Assembly (NCBI RefSeq): GCF_000225525.1
Contig: NZ_AGBF01000046.1
Span: 1-42,388, forward strand
Direction of reading: 5' to 3'
Length of the DNA: 42,388 nt
From: Streptomyces zinciresistens K42
GTDB taxonomy: Bacteria; Actinomycetota; Actinomycetes; Streptomycetales; Streptomycetaceae
The notes below the pieces were generated by a model. The model saw only the letters and a program-made list of their open reading frames with translations. It had not been told where the DNA came from and did not search any database. Numbering within the stretch: position 1 is the first letter of the stretch; every line of letters begins with the position of its first letter. Below, one piece after another: positions 25,831-34,400 of the stretch. A program made the translations under genes and the position numbers.

Positions 25831-27536
25831 GTCGTCCAGGAGGGCATCCGGCCGAGCGGCGGCGGCTCACGCCCCACGAGTACGCCGCCACCCACGGGCC
25901 GCGCGCCGGGGACCGCGTGCGCCTCGGTGACTCCGGGCTCACCGTCCGCGTCGAGTCCGACTCCCAGCGCCCCGGCGACGAGTTCCTCGCCGGCTTCGGC
26001 AAGACCGCCCGCGACGGGCTGCACCTGAAGGCCGCCGCCGTGCGGGAGACCTGTGACGTCGTCGTCAGCAACGTCGTCGTCATCGACGCCGCGCTCGGCA
26101 TCCGCAAGGTCTCCCTCGGCATCCGCGAGGGCCGGATCTGCTCGATCGGGCGGGCCGGGAACCCCGACACCCTCGACGGGGTGGACGTCGTCGTCGGCAC
26201 CGGCACCTCCATCGTGTCCGGCGAGGGGCTCATCGCCACCGCCGGGGCGGTCGACACCCATGTCCACCTGCTGTCGCCGCGCATCATGGAAGCCTCGCTG
26301 GCCTCCGGTGTCACCACCGTCATCGGCCAGGAGTTCGGGCCCGTGTGGGGCGTCGGCGTCAACTCGCCCTGGGCGCTGCGCCACGCCTTCAACGCCTTCG
26401 ACGCCTGGCCGGTCAACATCGGCTTCCTGGGCCGGGGTTCGTCCTCCCACGCCGCCCCGCTGATCGAGGCCCTCGCCGAGGGCGGCGCGAGCGGCTTCAA
26501 GGTGCACGAGGACATGGGCGCCCACACCCGCGCGCTGGACACGGCGCTGCGGGTCGCCGAGGAGCACGACGTCCAGGTGGCCCTGCACAGCGACGGTCTG
26601 AACGAGTGCCTGTCCGTCGAGGACACCCTGCGGGTGCTGGAGGGCCGCACCGTCCACGCCTTCCACATCGAGGGCTGCGGCGGCGGACACGTCCCCAACG
26701 TGCTGAAGATGGCGGGCGTCCCGAACGTCATCGGCTCCTCCACCAACCCCACCCTGCCCTTCGGCCGGGACGCCGTCGCCGAGCACTACGGCATGATCGT
26801 CTCCGTCCACGACCTCAAGACCGACCTGCCCGGCGACGCCGCCATGGCCCGCGACCGCATCCGCGCCGGGACCATGGGCGCCGAGGACGTACTGCACGAC
26901 CTGGGCGCCATCGGCATCACCTCCTCCGACGCCCAGGGCATGGGCCGGGCCGGCGAGACCGTGCGCCGCACCTTCGCGATGGCCGGGAAGATGAAGGCCG
27001 AGTTCGGCGCCCCCGCCGACCACGACAACGAGCGCGTCCTGCGGTACATGGCCAAGCTCACCATCAACCCGGCCCTCGCCCACGGCCTCGCCCACGAGGT
27101 CGGCTCGCTGGAGGTCGGCAAGCTCGCCGACATCGTGCTGTGGCGGCCGGAGTTCTTCGGCGCCAAGCCGCAGCTCGTGCTCAAGTCCGGCTTCCCCGCC
27201 TACGGTGTGGTCGGCGACCCCAACGCCGCCACCGACACCTGTGAACCCCTCGTCCTCGGACCGCAGTTCGGGGCGTACGGCGCCACCCCCGCCGACCTCT
27301 CCGTGGCGTTCGTCGCCCAGGCCGCCGTCGACCTGGGAGGCGACGCGATGCCGACCCGGCGCCGCCGGGTCGCCGTGCGCGGCACCCGCGGCATCGGCCC
27401 CGCCGACCTGCGGCTCAACTCCCGCACCGGAGCCGTCGACGTCGACCAGCGCACCGGCCTGGTCACGCTCGACGGGGAACCGCTGCGCTCCGAGCCCGCC
27501 GAGTCCGTCTCCCTCAACCGCCTCTACTTCCTCTAG
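25827..27536 (+). CDS. Urease alpha subunit, atypical (flap Cys replaced)
   Basis: This is a 569-residue amidohydrolase of the UreC family. By alignment to Klebsiella UreC from memory (constant offset of 8 after the first motif), all metal ligands are kept: H145 and H147, carbamylated lysine K225 with H227, H254, H280 and D368. The flap residue equivalent to catalytic Cys319 is V327, His320 is kept as H328, and the next His is D329 (MIVSVHDL). The usual NPTRPYT is NPTLPFG. The enzyme may still be a nickel urease, but the flap change and the absence of nickel chaperones here raise the chance of a different ureido or carbamoyl substrate. ATG 25827 overlaps the preceding stop, with AGGAGG seven bases upstream. 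Confidence 0.88.
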   Translation: MSRPGGHPAERRRLTPHEYAATHGPRAGDRVRLGDSGLTVRVESDSQRPGDEFLAGFGKTARDGLHLKAAAVRETCDVVVSNVVVIDAALGIRKVSLGIREGRICSIGRAGNPDTLDGVDVVVGTGTSIVSGEGLIATAGAVDTHVHLLSPRIMEASLASGVTTVIGQEFGPVWGVGVNSPWALRHAFNAFDAWPVNIGFLGRGSSSHAAPLIEALAEGGASGFKVHEDMGAHTRALDTALRVAEEHDVQVALHSDGLNECLSVEDTLRVLEGRTVHAFHIEGCGGGHVPNVLKMAGVPNVIGSSTNPTLPFGRDAVAEHYGMIVSVHDLKTDLPGDAAMARDRIRAGTMGAEDVLHDLGAIGITSSDAQGMGRAGETVRRTFAMAGKMKAEFGAPADHDNERVLRYMAKLTINPALAHGLAHEVGSLEVGKLADIVLWRPEFFGAKPQLVLKSGFPAYGVVGDPNAATDTCEPLVLGPQFGAYGATPADLSVAFVAQAAVDLGGDAMPTRRRRVAVRGTRGIGPADLRLNSRTGAVDVDQRTGLVTLDGEPLRSEPAESVSLNRLYFL

Positions 27537-27544
27537 GGATCACG

Positions 27545-28585
27545 ATGTCCGCAGCCGCCGACGGCTTCCGCATGCCCGCCGAGTGGGCCCCCCACGAGCG
27601 CACCTGGATGGCCTGGCCGGGGCCCAACCCGACCTTCGACGCCCCCGGCGAACTCGCCGCCGCCCGCCGCGCGTGGGCGTCCGTGGCCCGTGCCGTCCGC
27701 CGCTTCGAGCCGGTGACGGTGGTGTGCGGGCCGGGTCAGTCGGCCGGGGCGCGGACCCTGCTCGGCGACGGCGTCGAGACCGTGGAACGCGACCTGGACG
27801 ACGCCTGGATGCGGGACGTCGGCCCCACGTTCCTGACCGACGGGCGGGGCCGGCTCGCCGCCGTCGACTGGACGTTCAACGGCTGGGGCGCCCAGGAGTG
27901 GGCCCGCTGGGAGCACGACGCGAAGATCGGCGCGTACGTCTCCGACCTCGCCGGGGCGAGCCGGACGTACGCCTCGCGGCTCGTCAACGAGGGCGGCGGC
28001 ATCCACGTCGACGGCGAGGGCACCGTCCTGCTGACGGAGACGGTCCAGCTCGGCCCGGAGCGCAACCCCGGCTGGACGCGCGAGGAGGTGGAGGCCGAGA
28101 TCCACGCCATGCTCGGCACCCGCAGGGCGATCTGGCTGCCGCGCGGCCTCACCGGCGACTATCCGCCCCACGGCTTCGGCACCCTCGGCCACGTCGACAT
28201 CGTGGCCGCCTTCGCCCGCCCCGGTGTCGTCGTGGTGCACGTCCAGCCCGACCCGGCCCACCCCGACCACGAGATCGGCAAGGAGACCGCCGGACTGCTG
28301 CGGGGGCACCCGGACGCGCGCGGCCGCCGGCTGGAGGTGGTCGAGGTGCCCGCCCCGACCGTCCTGGAGGCGGACGGCCACTGGGCCGACTACTCCTACA
28401 TCAACCACTACCTCTGCAACGACGGCGTCGTCCTGTGCGGTTTCGACGACCCGCGCGACGAGATCGCGGCCGGCATCTTCCGCCGCCTGTTCCCGCGGCG
28501 GACGGTGACGCTCGTGGACGCCCGTACGATCTTCGCGGGCGGTGGAGGCATCCACTGCGTCACCCAGCAGCAGCCGAAGGTCTAG
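27545..28585 (+). CDS. Agmatine deiminase-like protein
   Basis: This 346-residue protein belongs to the peptidylarginine/agmatine deiminase (guanidine-group-modifying) family, which hydrolyses a guanidine to a ureido group plus ammonia. Key motifs are MPAEWAPHERTWMAWPG, DDAWMRDVGPTFL, VNEGGGIHVDGEGTVLLTE, WLPRGL, GHVDIVAAFARPG and the catalytic Cys C338 in GGGIHCVTQQQP. It is some 20 residues shorter than typical agmatine deiminase, and the WPxR segment near residue 23 reads WPGPNPTFD, so the exact substrate is uncertain. It starts eight bases after the urease alpha stop, so the two are one operon. Product of agmatine would be N-carbamoylputrescine, a substituted urea. Confidence 0.88.
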   Translation: MSAAADGFRMPAEWAPHERTWMAWPGPNPTFDAPGELAAARRAWASVARAVRRFEPVTVVCGPGQSAGARTLLGDGVETVERDLDDAWMRDVGPTFLTDGRGRLAAVDWTFNGWGAQEWARWEHDAKIGAYVSDLAGASRTYASRLVNEGGGIHVDGEGTVLLTETVQLGPERNPGWTREEVEAEIHAMLGTRRAIWLPRGLTGDYPPHGFGTLGHVDIVAAFARPGVVVVHVQPDPAHPDHEIGKETAGLLRGHPDARGRRLEVVEVPAPTVLEADGHWADYSYINHYLCNDGVVLCGFDDPRDEIAAGIFRRLFPRRTVTLVDARTIFAGGGGIHCVTQQQPKV

Positions 28586-28629
28586 GGGACCCCCTCCGGG
28601 CCGCGCCGGCTGCGGAGAAGGAGCCCCGG

Positions 28630-29229
28630 ATGGCCGGTGGGCGCAGGCAGGCGCCGCCGCGCGACGACGTCCTGGCCGCCGCCATGGAGATGATCGCCGA
28701 ACGCGGTCTGGAGAAGCTGACCATGGCGGCGCTCGGCCGGGAGGTCGGGATGAGCAGCGGCCACCTCCTCTACTACTTCCGCTCCAAGGACGAACTGCTG
28801 CTGCGGACCCTGGAGTGGAGCGAGGGCCGCCTCGGCGCCGAGCGCGGCCGGCTGCTGACCCGGCCCGCCTCCGCCCGGGACCGGCTCGACGCCTACGTCG
28901 ACCTCTACGTGCCCGACGGCCACCGCGACCCGCACTGGACCCTCTGGCTGGAGGTCTGGAACCGCTCGCTCAACGCCGGCTACGACGGCCGCGAGCGCCA
29001 GGCCGCCATCGAGGGCGCCTGGCACCGGGACCTGGTGGCGCTGATCGCGGAGGGCGTCTCCCGCGGCGAGTTCCGGCCCGTCGACCCGGACCGCTTCGCC
29101 GCCCGGCTGCGGGCCCTCCTCGACGGCTTCTCCATCCACGTGGCCATCGCCCTCGGCGGCGCCGACCGGGACCGCGTCCTGAGCCATGTGCGGGAGTTCC
29201 TCGGCGACGGCCTCCTCGCGGACGGCTGA
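28630..29229 (+). CDS. TetR-family regulator of the urease-like operon
   Basis: This is a 199-residue repressor-type protein. The N-terminal HTH is DDVLAAAMEMIAERGLEKLTMAALGREVGMSSGHLLYYFRSKDELL (about residues 12-57), and the C-terminal domain (WTLWLEVWNRSL, ALLDGFSIHVAI) resembles the BetI-like group that binds small amine or nitrogen compounds. AGAAGGAG lies six bases before ATG 28630. It sits 44 bases after the deiminase gene and is the last gene of the operon, so it should be autoregulated. The perfect palindrome over the operon -10 at 25026-25042 is the best candidate operator. Confidence 0.88.
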   Translation: MAGGRRQAPPRDDVLAAAMEMIAERGLEKLTMAALGREVGMSSGHLLYYFRSKDELLLRTLEWSEGRLGAERGRLLTRPASARDRLDAYVDLYVPDGHRDPHWTLWLEVWNRSLNAGYDGRERQAAIEGAWHRDLVALIAEGVSRGEFRPVDPDRFAARLRALLDGFSIHVAIALGGADRDRVLSHVREFLGDGLLADG

Positions 29230-29310
29230 GCCCGCCCGCGGTGACCACGGCGCTGCTCGCATCCTGAGACGGGCGGTGAGCTGCGGGACGACCTGTGCCA
29301 CACTTCCCCC

Positions 29311-29361
29311 GTGCTCTCGTTCGCCATGATTATTGGCAGCAGGCGCGCCGGTCCGCAGTGA
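29311..29361 (+). CDS. cimA leader peptide (tandem Ile codons)
   Basis: This short frame ends MIIGSRRAGPQ. It can start at ATG 29326 (11 residues) or at the in-frame GTG 29311 (16 residues, adding MLSFA). Two consecutive ATT isoleucine codons lie at 29329-29334, and ATT is rare in this genome. No Shine-Dalgarno sequence precedes either start. CACACT at 29299-29304 is spaced as a -10 for a leaderless transcript beginning at GTG 29311. A hairpin begins right at the stop codon, a U-tailed terminator follows, and then cimA, whose product leads to isoleucine. The arrangement is that of a transcription attenuator sensing isoleucyl-tRNA. Confidence 0.7.
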   Translation: MLSFAMIIGSRRAGPQ

Positions 29362-29388
29362 CCACCACGTACGACCAGGTACGGGTGG
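29362..29388 (+). promoter_or_regulatory. First hairpin of the cimA attenuator
   Basis: CCACC (29362-29366) and CGTAC (29368-29372) pair with GTACG (29379-29383) and GGTGG (29384-29388), a 10-bp helix with one bulged A. It starts one base after the leader peptide stop. CGGGTG (29382-29387) within it is also complementary to CACCCG (29424-29429) in the terminator, so the two structures can compete. Confidence 0.6.
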
Positions 29389-29416
29389 ACACCGTCGTCC
29401 TCGACCCGCGCGCAGA

Positions 29417-29441
29417 CCTCTCGCACCCGCGAGGGGTTTTT
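29417..29441 (+). terminator. cimA attenuator (U-tailed terminator)
   Basis: CCTCTCG (29417-29423) pairs with CGAGGGG (29430-29436), including one T-G pair. The small loop can close with a further C-G pair. Five T residues (29437-29441) follow directly. It lies 110 bases before the cimA start and after the leader peptide, and with the ilvB attenuator it is one of only two hairpins seen here with a T run. Confidence 0.75.
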
Positions 29442-29551
29442 CTGTTTCCCGGCCCAACCACAGCCGGGCGAGGAGCGTGAGGGACCATAGGTGGGGGCGG
29501 TGGAGCCGGTCATTCCGGTAGACCGAGATCCAACACAGGAGCCTGACGACC

Positions 29552-31156
29552 ATGACCGCAACCAGCGAGCCCGACGACTCGTTCCACGTCTTCGACACCA
29601 CCCTGCGCGACGGCGCCCAGCGGGAGGGCATCAACCTCACCGTCGCCGACAAGCTGGCCATCGCACGGCACCTGGACGACTTCGGCGTGGGCTTCATCGA
29701 GGGCGGCTGGCCCGGCGCCAACCCGCGGGACACCGAGTTCTTCTCCCGCGCCCGGCAGGAGATCGACTTCCGGCACGCCCAGCTGGTCGCCTTCGGCGCC
29801 ACCCGCCGCGCGGGCGGCAAGGCCGCCGAGGACCCGCAGGTCAACGCGCTCCTGGACTCGGGCGCCCCGGTGATCACCCTGGTCGCGAAGTCCCACGACC
29901 GGCACGTCGAACTCGCGCTGCGCACCACCCTGGACGAGAACCTGGAGATGATCCGCGACACCGTGGCCCACCTGCGCGCCCAGGGCCGCCGCGTCTTCGT
30001 GGACTGCGAGCACTTCTTCGACGGCTACCGCGCCAACCCCGAGTACGCCAAGTCCGTCGTGCGCACCGCCGCCGAGGCCGGCGCCGACGTCGTGATCCTC
30101 TGCGACACCAACGGCGGCATGCTCCCCGCCCAGGTCCAGGCCGTCGTCGCCACGGTCCTCGCCGACACGGGCGCCCGGCTCGGCATCCACGCCCAGGACG
30201 ACACCGGCTGCGCGGTCGCCAACACCCTCGCCGCGGTCGACGCGGGCGCCACCCACGTCCAGTGCACGGCGAACGGCTACGGCGAGCGCGTGGGCAACGC
30301 CAACCTGTTCCCGGTCGTGGCGGCCCTGGAGCTGAAGTACGGCAAGCAGGTCCTGCCCGAGGGCCGGCTGCGCGAGATGACCCGGATCTCGCACGCCGTC
30401 GCCGAGGTCGTCAACCTCACCCCGTCCACGCACCAGCCCTACGTCGGCGTCTCCGCCTTCGCGCACAAGGCCGGACTGCACGCCTCCGCGATCAAGGTCG
30501 ACCCGGACCTGTACCAGCACATCGACCCCGAGCAGGTCGGCAACACCATGCGGATGCTGGTCTCCGACATGGCCGGGCGCGCCTCCATCGAGCTCAAGGG
30601 CAAGGAGCTGGGCATCGACCTCGGCGGCGACCGGGAGCTGGTCGGCCGGGTCGTGGACCGGGTCAAGGAGCGCGAGCTCGCGGGCTACACCTACGAGGCC
30701 GCCGACGCCTCCTTCGAGCTGCTGCTGCGCGCCGAGGTCGAGGGCAGACCGCTGACGTACTTCCAGGTCGAGTCCTGGCGCGCGATCGTCGAGGACCGCC
30801 CGGACGGCACCCACGCCAACGAGGCCACCGTCAAGCTGTGGGCCAAGAGCGAGCGCATCGTCGCCACCGCCGAGGGCAATGGCCCGGTGAACGCCCTCGA
30901 CCGGTCGCTGAGGGTGGCGCTGGAGAAGATCTACCCCCAGCTCGCCAAGCTCGACCTCGTCGACTACAAGGTCCGCATCCTGGAGGGCGTCCACGGCACG
31001 CAGTCCACGACCCGCGTGCTGATCTCCACCTCCGACGGCACGGGGGAGTGGTCCACGGTCGGGGTCGCGGACAACGTCATCGCCGCCTCCTGGCAGGCAC
31101 TGGAGGACGCCTACACCTACGGGCTGCTGCGGGCGGGTGTGGTCCCGGCCGAGTAG
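29552..31156 (+). CDS. cimA: (R)-citramalate synthase
   Basis: This 534-residue enzyme condenses pyruvate and acetyl-CoA to citramalate, opening the threonine-independent route to 2-oxobutyrate and isoleucine. The HMGL-like barrel (about 10-280) begins FHVFDTTLRDGAQREGINLT and includes the metal-binding HAQDDTGCAVANTLAA and QCTANGYGERVGNANLF. The C-terminal LeuA-type regulatory domain (about 400-530) includes VDYKVRILEGVHGTQSTTRVLI. The RDGAQREG form of the N-terminal motif favours citramalate synthase over isopropylmalate synthase. AGGAG lies about ten bases before the ATG. A 24-bp hairpin follows. The attenuator upstream implies control by isoleucine supply. Confidence 0.93.
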   Translation: MTATSEPDDSFHVFDTTLRDGAQREGINLTVADKLAIARHLDDFGVGFIEGGWPGANPRDTEFFSRARQEIDFRHAQLVAFGATRRAGGKAAEDPQVNALLDSGAPVITLVAKSHDRHVELALRTTLDENLEMIRDTVAHLRAQGRRVFVDCEHFFDGYRANPEYAKSVVRTAAEAGADVVILCDTNGGMLPAQVQAVVATVLADTGARLGIHAQDDTGCAVANTLAAVDAGATHVQCTANGYGERVGNANLFPVVAALELKYGKQVLPEGRLREMTRISHAVAEVVNLTPSTHQPYVGVSAFAHKAGLHASAIKVDPDLYQHIDPEQVGNTMRMLVSDMAGRASIELKGKELGIDLGGDRELVGRVVDRVKERELAGYTYEAADASFELLLRAEVEGRPLTYFQVESWRAIVEDRPDGTHANEATVKLWAKSERIVATAEGNGPVNALDRSLRVALEKIYPQLAKLDLVDYKVRILEGVHGTQSTTRVLISTSDGTGEWSTVGVADNVIAASWQALEDAYTYGLLRAGVVPAE

Positions 31157-31170
31157 GCAGCCCCGCCCGA

Positions 31171-31222
31171 GCGCTCGACGGCACCCGCGCGGACCGGCGT
31201 CCGCGCGGGTGCCGTCGAGCGC
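31171..31222 (+). terminator. Long hairpin after cimA
   Basis: This is a perfect 24-bp inverted repeat (31171-31194 with 31199-31222) around a CGGC loop. It begins 15 bases after the cimA stop and has no T run. Confidence 0.82.
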
Positions 31223-31355
31223 CGGCGTGCCCGGCCGCGGCGTGGGCAAGTGACGGCTTCCACCGGGCCCCGCGGGCTCGCGCCTTCAGGAGGTGAAGGG
31301 ACAACTCCACTGATCCGGACGGGAGTCGGGCGCGTACCGGTTCCGGTGTGAAGTC

Positions 31356-31384
31356 TTGACGGCATTGCGGGGCGTCAGTTAACT
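31356..31384 (+). promoter_or_regulatory. Promoter of the GH3 gene
   Basis: TTGACG (31356-31361) and TTAACT (31379-31384) are separated by 17 bases, a good vegetative-type promoter. The gene start is about 50 bases downstream. The -10 is overlapped by a palindromic operator. Confidence 0.6.
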
Positions 31385-31399
31385 CACGTCGTGAGGTAA
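31379..31399. promoter_or_regulatory. 21-bp palindromic operator over the GH3 -10 box
   Basis: TTAACTCACG (31379-31388) and CGTGAGGTAA (31390-31399) are inverted around a single T with only one mismatch. The inner CTCACG/CGTGAG arms are perfect. It overlaps the -10 box, as expected for a repressor of a sugar-utilisation gene. No regulator gene is adjacent, and the odd-length centre differs from the usual LacI-type site. Confidence 0.6.
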
Positions 31400-31436
31400 G
31401 TCACCAGTGGATTACTGAGAGTCGAGGGACCGTTCC

Positions 31437-34400
31437 ATGCGAAGAACCGCCCTGCTCGTCTCCGCAGCCCTGTGCGCCACCCTCCTCCCGCTCACCGCCG
31501 CGGCCGGGCCCGCGGCCGGTGCCGACGACCCGGCCCCGGTCTCCGTGGACCGCTTCGAGGGCGAGGTGCCCTTCGCGAACCCGCCCGCCGAGGGCATCTT
31601 CACCTGGGGCGGCGACAACGACGATCCCCCCACCCTGCGGCTGGCCGCCCGCGACGACGCCCCCGAGGGCGAGAAGGTGCTGGCCGGCACCTACGACATC
31701 AGCGGCTACGGCGGCTTCACCCACGACTTCGCCTTCGCCGAACCCGCCCGGGACTGGTCCGACCGCAAGGGCGTCCGCCTGTGGTGGGAGGGCCAGGACA
31801 ACGGCAAGAAGATCACCTTCGAGCTCAAGGACGGCGGCGCCAACGGCGAGGCGTCCGAGCTGTGGACGACGTCCTTCACCGACGACTTCACCGGCTGGAA
31901 ACAGATCGAACTGCCGTTCACGTCCTTCACCTACCGTACGGACTACCAGCCCGTCGGCGGCATCGACCAGGTCCTCGGCCTCACCGAGACCTGGGGCTAC
32001 TCCGTCACCCTGCCCGTCGGGGTCCAGGGGCGGTTCGCCATGGACGGGGTCGAGCTGTACGGCCGCGCCGACCCGGCCCTGAGCGCCTCCGTCGTCACCG
32101 ACGCCGCCGTGTACCCCGTCGACGAGGGCCGCACCGCCACCGCCCGGGTCACCGTCGCCACCACGGGCTCCGTCCCGCTGGAGGAGCCGGTCACGGTCGC
32201 CTACGAGACCTCCGGCGGCAGCGCCGAACCCGGCAGGGACTACACGCCGGTCGCCGGGACCGTCACCTTCCCGGCGGGCACCGCCTCGGGCACCAGCCGC
32301 CTGGTGCGCGTCCCGACGCTGAAGGACAGGGCGGCGGAGCCCGCCGAGACGATCCCGCTGAAGCTCACCGTCACCGGCGCCAAGGCCCCCGCCGAGACCC
32401 CGCAGGTGGTCCTCGACGCGCACGGACTGCCGTACCTCGACAAGACGCTGCCGGTGCGCAAGCGCGTCGCCGACCTGGTGTCGCGGATGTCGCTGGAGGA
32501 GAAGGCCGGCCAGATGACCCAGGCCGAGCGCGGCGCGCTCTCGAACGCCGGGGACATCGCCGCGTACGACCTCGGCTCGGTCCTGTCCGGCGGCGGCTCC
32601 ACACCGACGCCCAACACCCCCGCGGCCTGGGCGAGCATGGTCGACGGCTTCCAGCTCCGGGCGCAGGCGACCCGCTTCCAGATCCCGCTGATCTACGGCG
32701 TCGACGCGGTGCACGGCCACAACAACCTGGTCGGCGCGACGATCCTGCCGCACAACGTCGGCATCGGCGCGAGCCGCGACCCCCAGATCGCCTACCAGGC
32801 CGGCGCGGTGACGGCCGCCGAGACCCGGGCCACCGGCATCCCCTGGGACTTCGCGCCCTGCCTGTGCGTGTCCCGCGACGACCGCTGGGGACGCGCGTAC
32901 GAGTCCTTCGGCGAGGACCCGGCCCTGGTCGAGTCCATGGAGACGGTCATCCAGGGCCTCCAGGGCGCCCCGGACGGCAGGGACCTCAAGAACAACAACC
33001 GGGTCCTCGCCACCGCCAAGCACTTCGTCGGCGACGGCGGCACCGACTACGGCTCCTCGACCACCGGGACGTACACCATCGACCAGGGCGTCACCAGAAC
33101 CACCCGACAACAGCTCGACGCGGTCCATCTCTCGCCGTACCGGGCGGCGGTGAAACGCGGCGTCGGCACGGTCATGCCGTCCTACTCCTCGCTCGACCTC
33201 ATCGGTGACGGCAAGGGCCCGGTCAAGATGCACGCCCGCGGCGACATGATCAACGGCGAGCTCAAGGGCAGGATGGGCTTCCAGGGCTTCGTCATCAGCG
33301 ACTGGAACGGCATCGACCAGATCCCCGGCGACTACGCCTCGGACGTGCGCACCTCGGTCAACGCCGGTGTCGACATGGTCATGGCGCCCTACGCCTACAA
33401 GGACTTCCGCTCCGCCCTCGTCGCCGAGAGCAGGGCCGGGCGCGTCAGCGAGCAGCGGATCGACGACGCCGTCTCCCGCATCCTCACCCAGAAGTTCCGC
33501 CTCGGGCTCTTCGAGAAGCCGTACGCCGACACCAGCGGCGCCTCGAAGATCGGCTCCCCCGAGCACCGCGCCGTGGCGCGCAAGGCGGTGGCCGCCTCGC
33601 AGGTGCTGCTGAAGAACACCGGCGGACTGCTGCCCCTGAAGAAGTCGCAGAAGCTGTACGTCGCCGGGTCCAACGCCGACGACATCGGCAACCAGAGCGG
33701 CGGCTGGACCATCACCTGGCAGGGCTCGTCCGGCGACATCACCCCCGGGACCACGGTCCTGGAGGCGATGCGGAAGAACTCCTCGCGGATCACCTGGTCC
33801 AAGGACGCCTCCGCGCCGCTCGGCGGCTACGACGCGGGCGTGGTCGTCGTCGGCGAGACCCCCTACGCCGAGGGCGTGGGCGACGTCGGCAACGGCAACG
33901 ACCTGCGGCTGACCGAAGCCGACCAGGCCACGGTGGACAAGGTGTGCGGCGCCATGAAGTGCGCGGTGCTGATCGTCTCCGGGCGCCCGCAGCTCATCGA
34001 CGACCCGCAGCTGGCCGGGATCGACTCCCTCGTCGCCTCCTGGCTGCCCGGCACCGAGGGCGACGGCGTGGCCGACGTCCTCTTCGGCAAGCGGCCCTTC
34101 ACCGGGCAGCTCCCGGTGACCTGGCCCAAGAGCGAGGCCCAGCTGCCGATCAACGTCGGTGACGCCTCCTACGATCCGCGCTTCCCGTTCGGCTGGGGCC
34201 TGACGACGCTCGGCAGGGCACCCGCGGGCGGCGGCACGGCCCTCAAGGCGCTCGCGCTCGCGGCCCGCGCCGCCGAGCGGGCCGGCGCGCAGTCCGCGGG
34301 CCGGGCGATCGTCACCCGGGCGCGGCTGATCGTCCAGGACAGGGCGGTCGGCGCGGGGATCACCGAGGCGGTGTCGAAACCCTTCGCCGAAGCCGACCGG

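Noticed and set aside
25072..28585. A complete ordinary urease operon
   Set aside because: No ureD, ureE, ureF or ureG gene lies nearby, and the alpha subunit flap differs, so it is described as urease-like.
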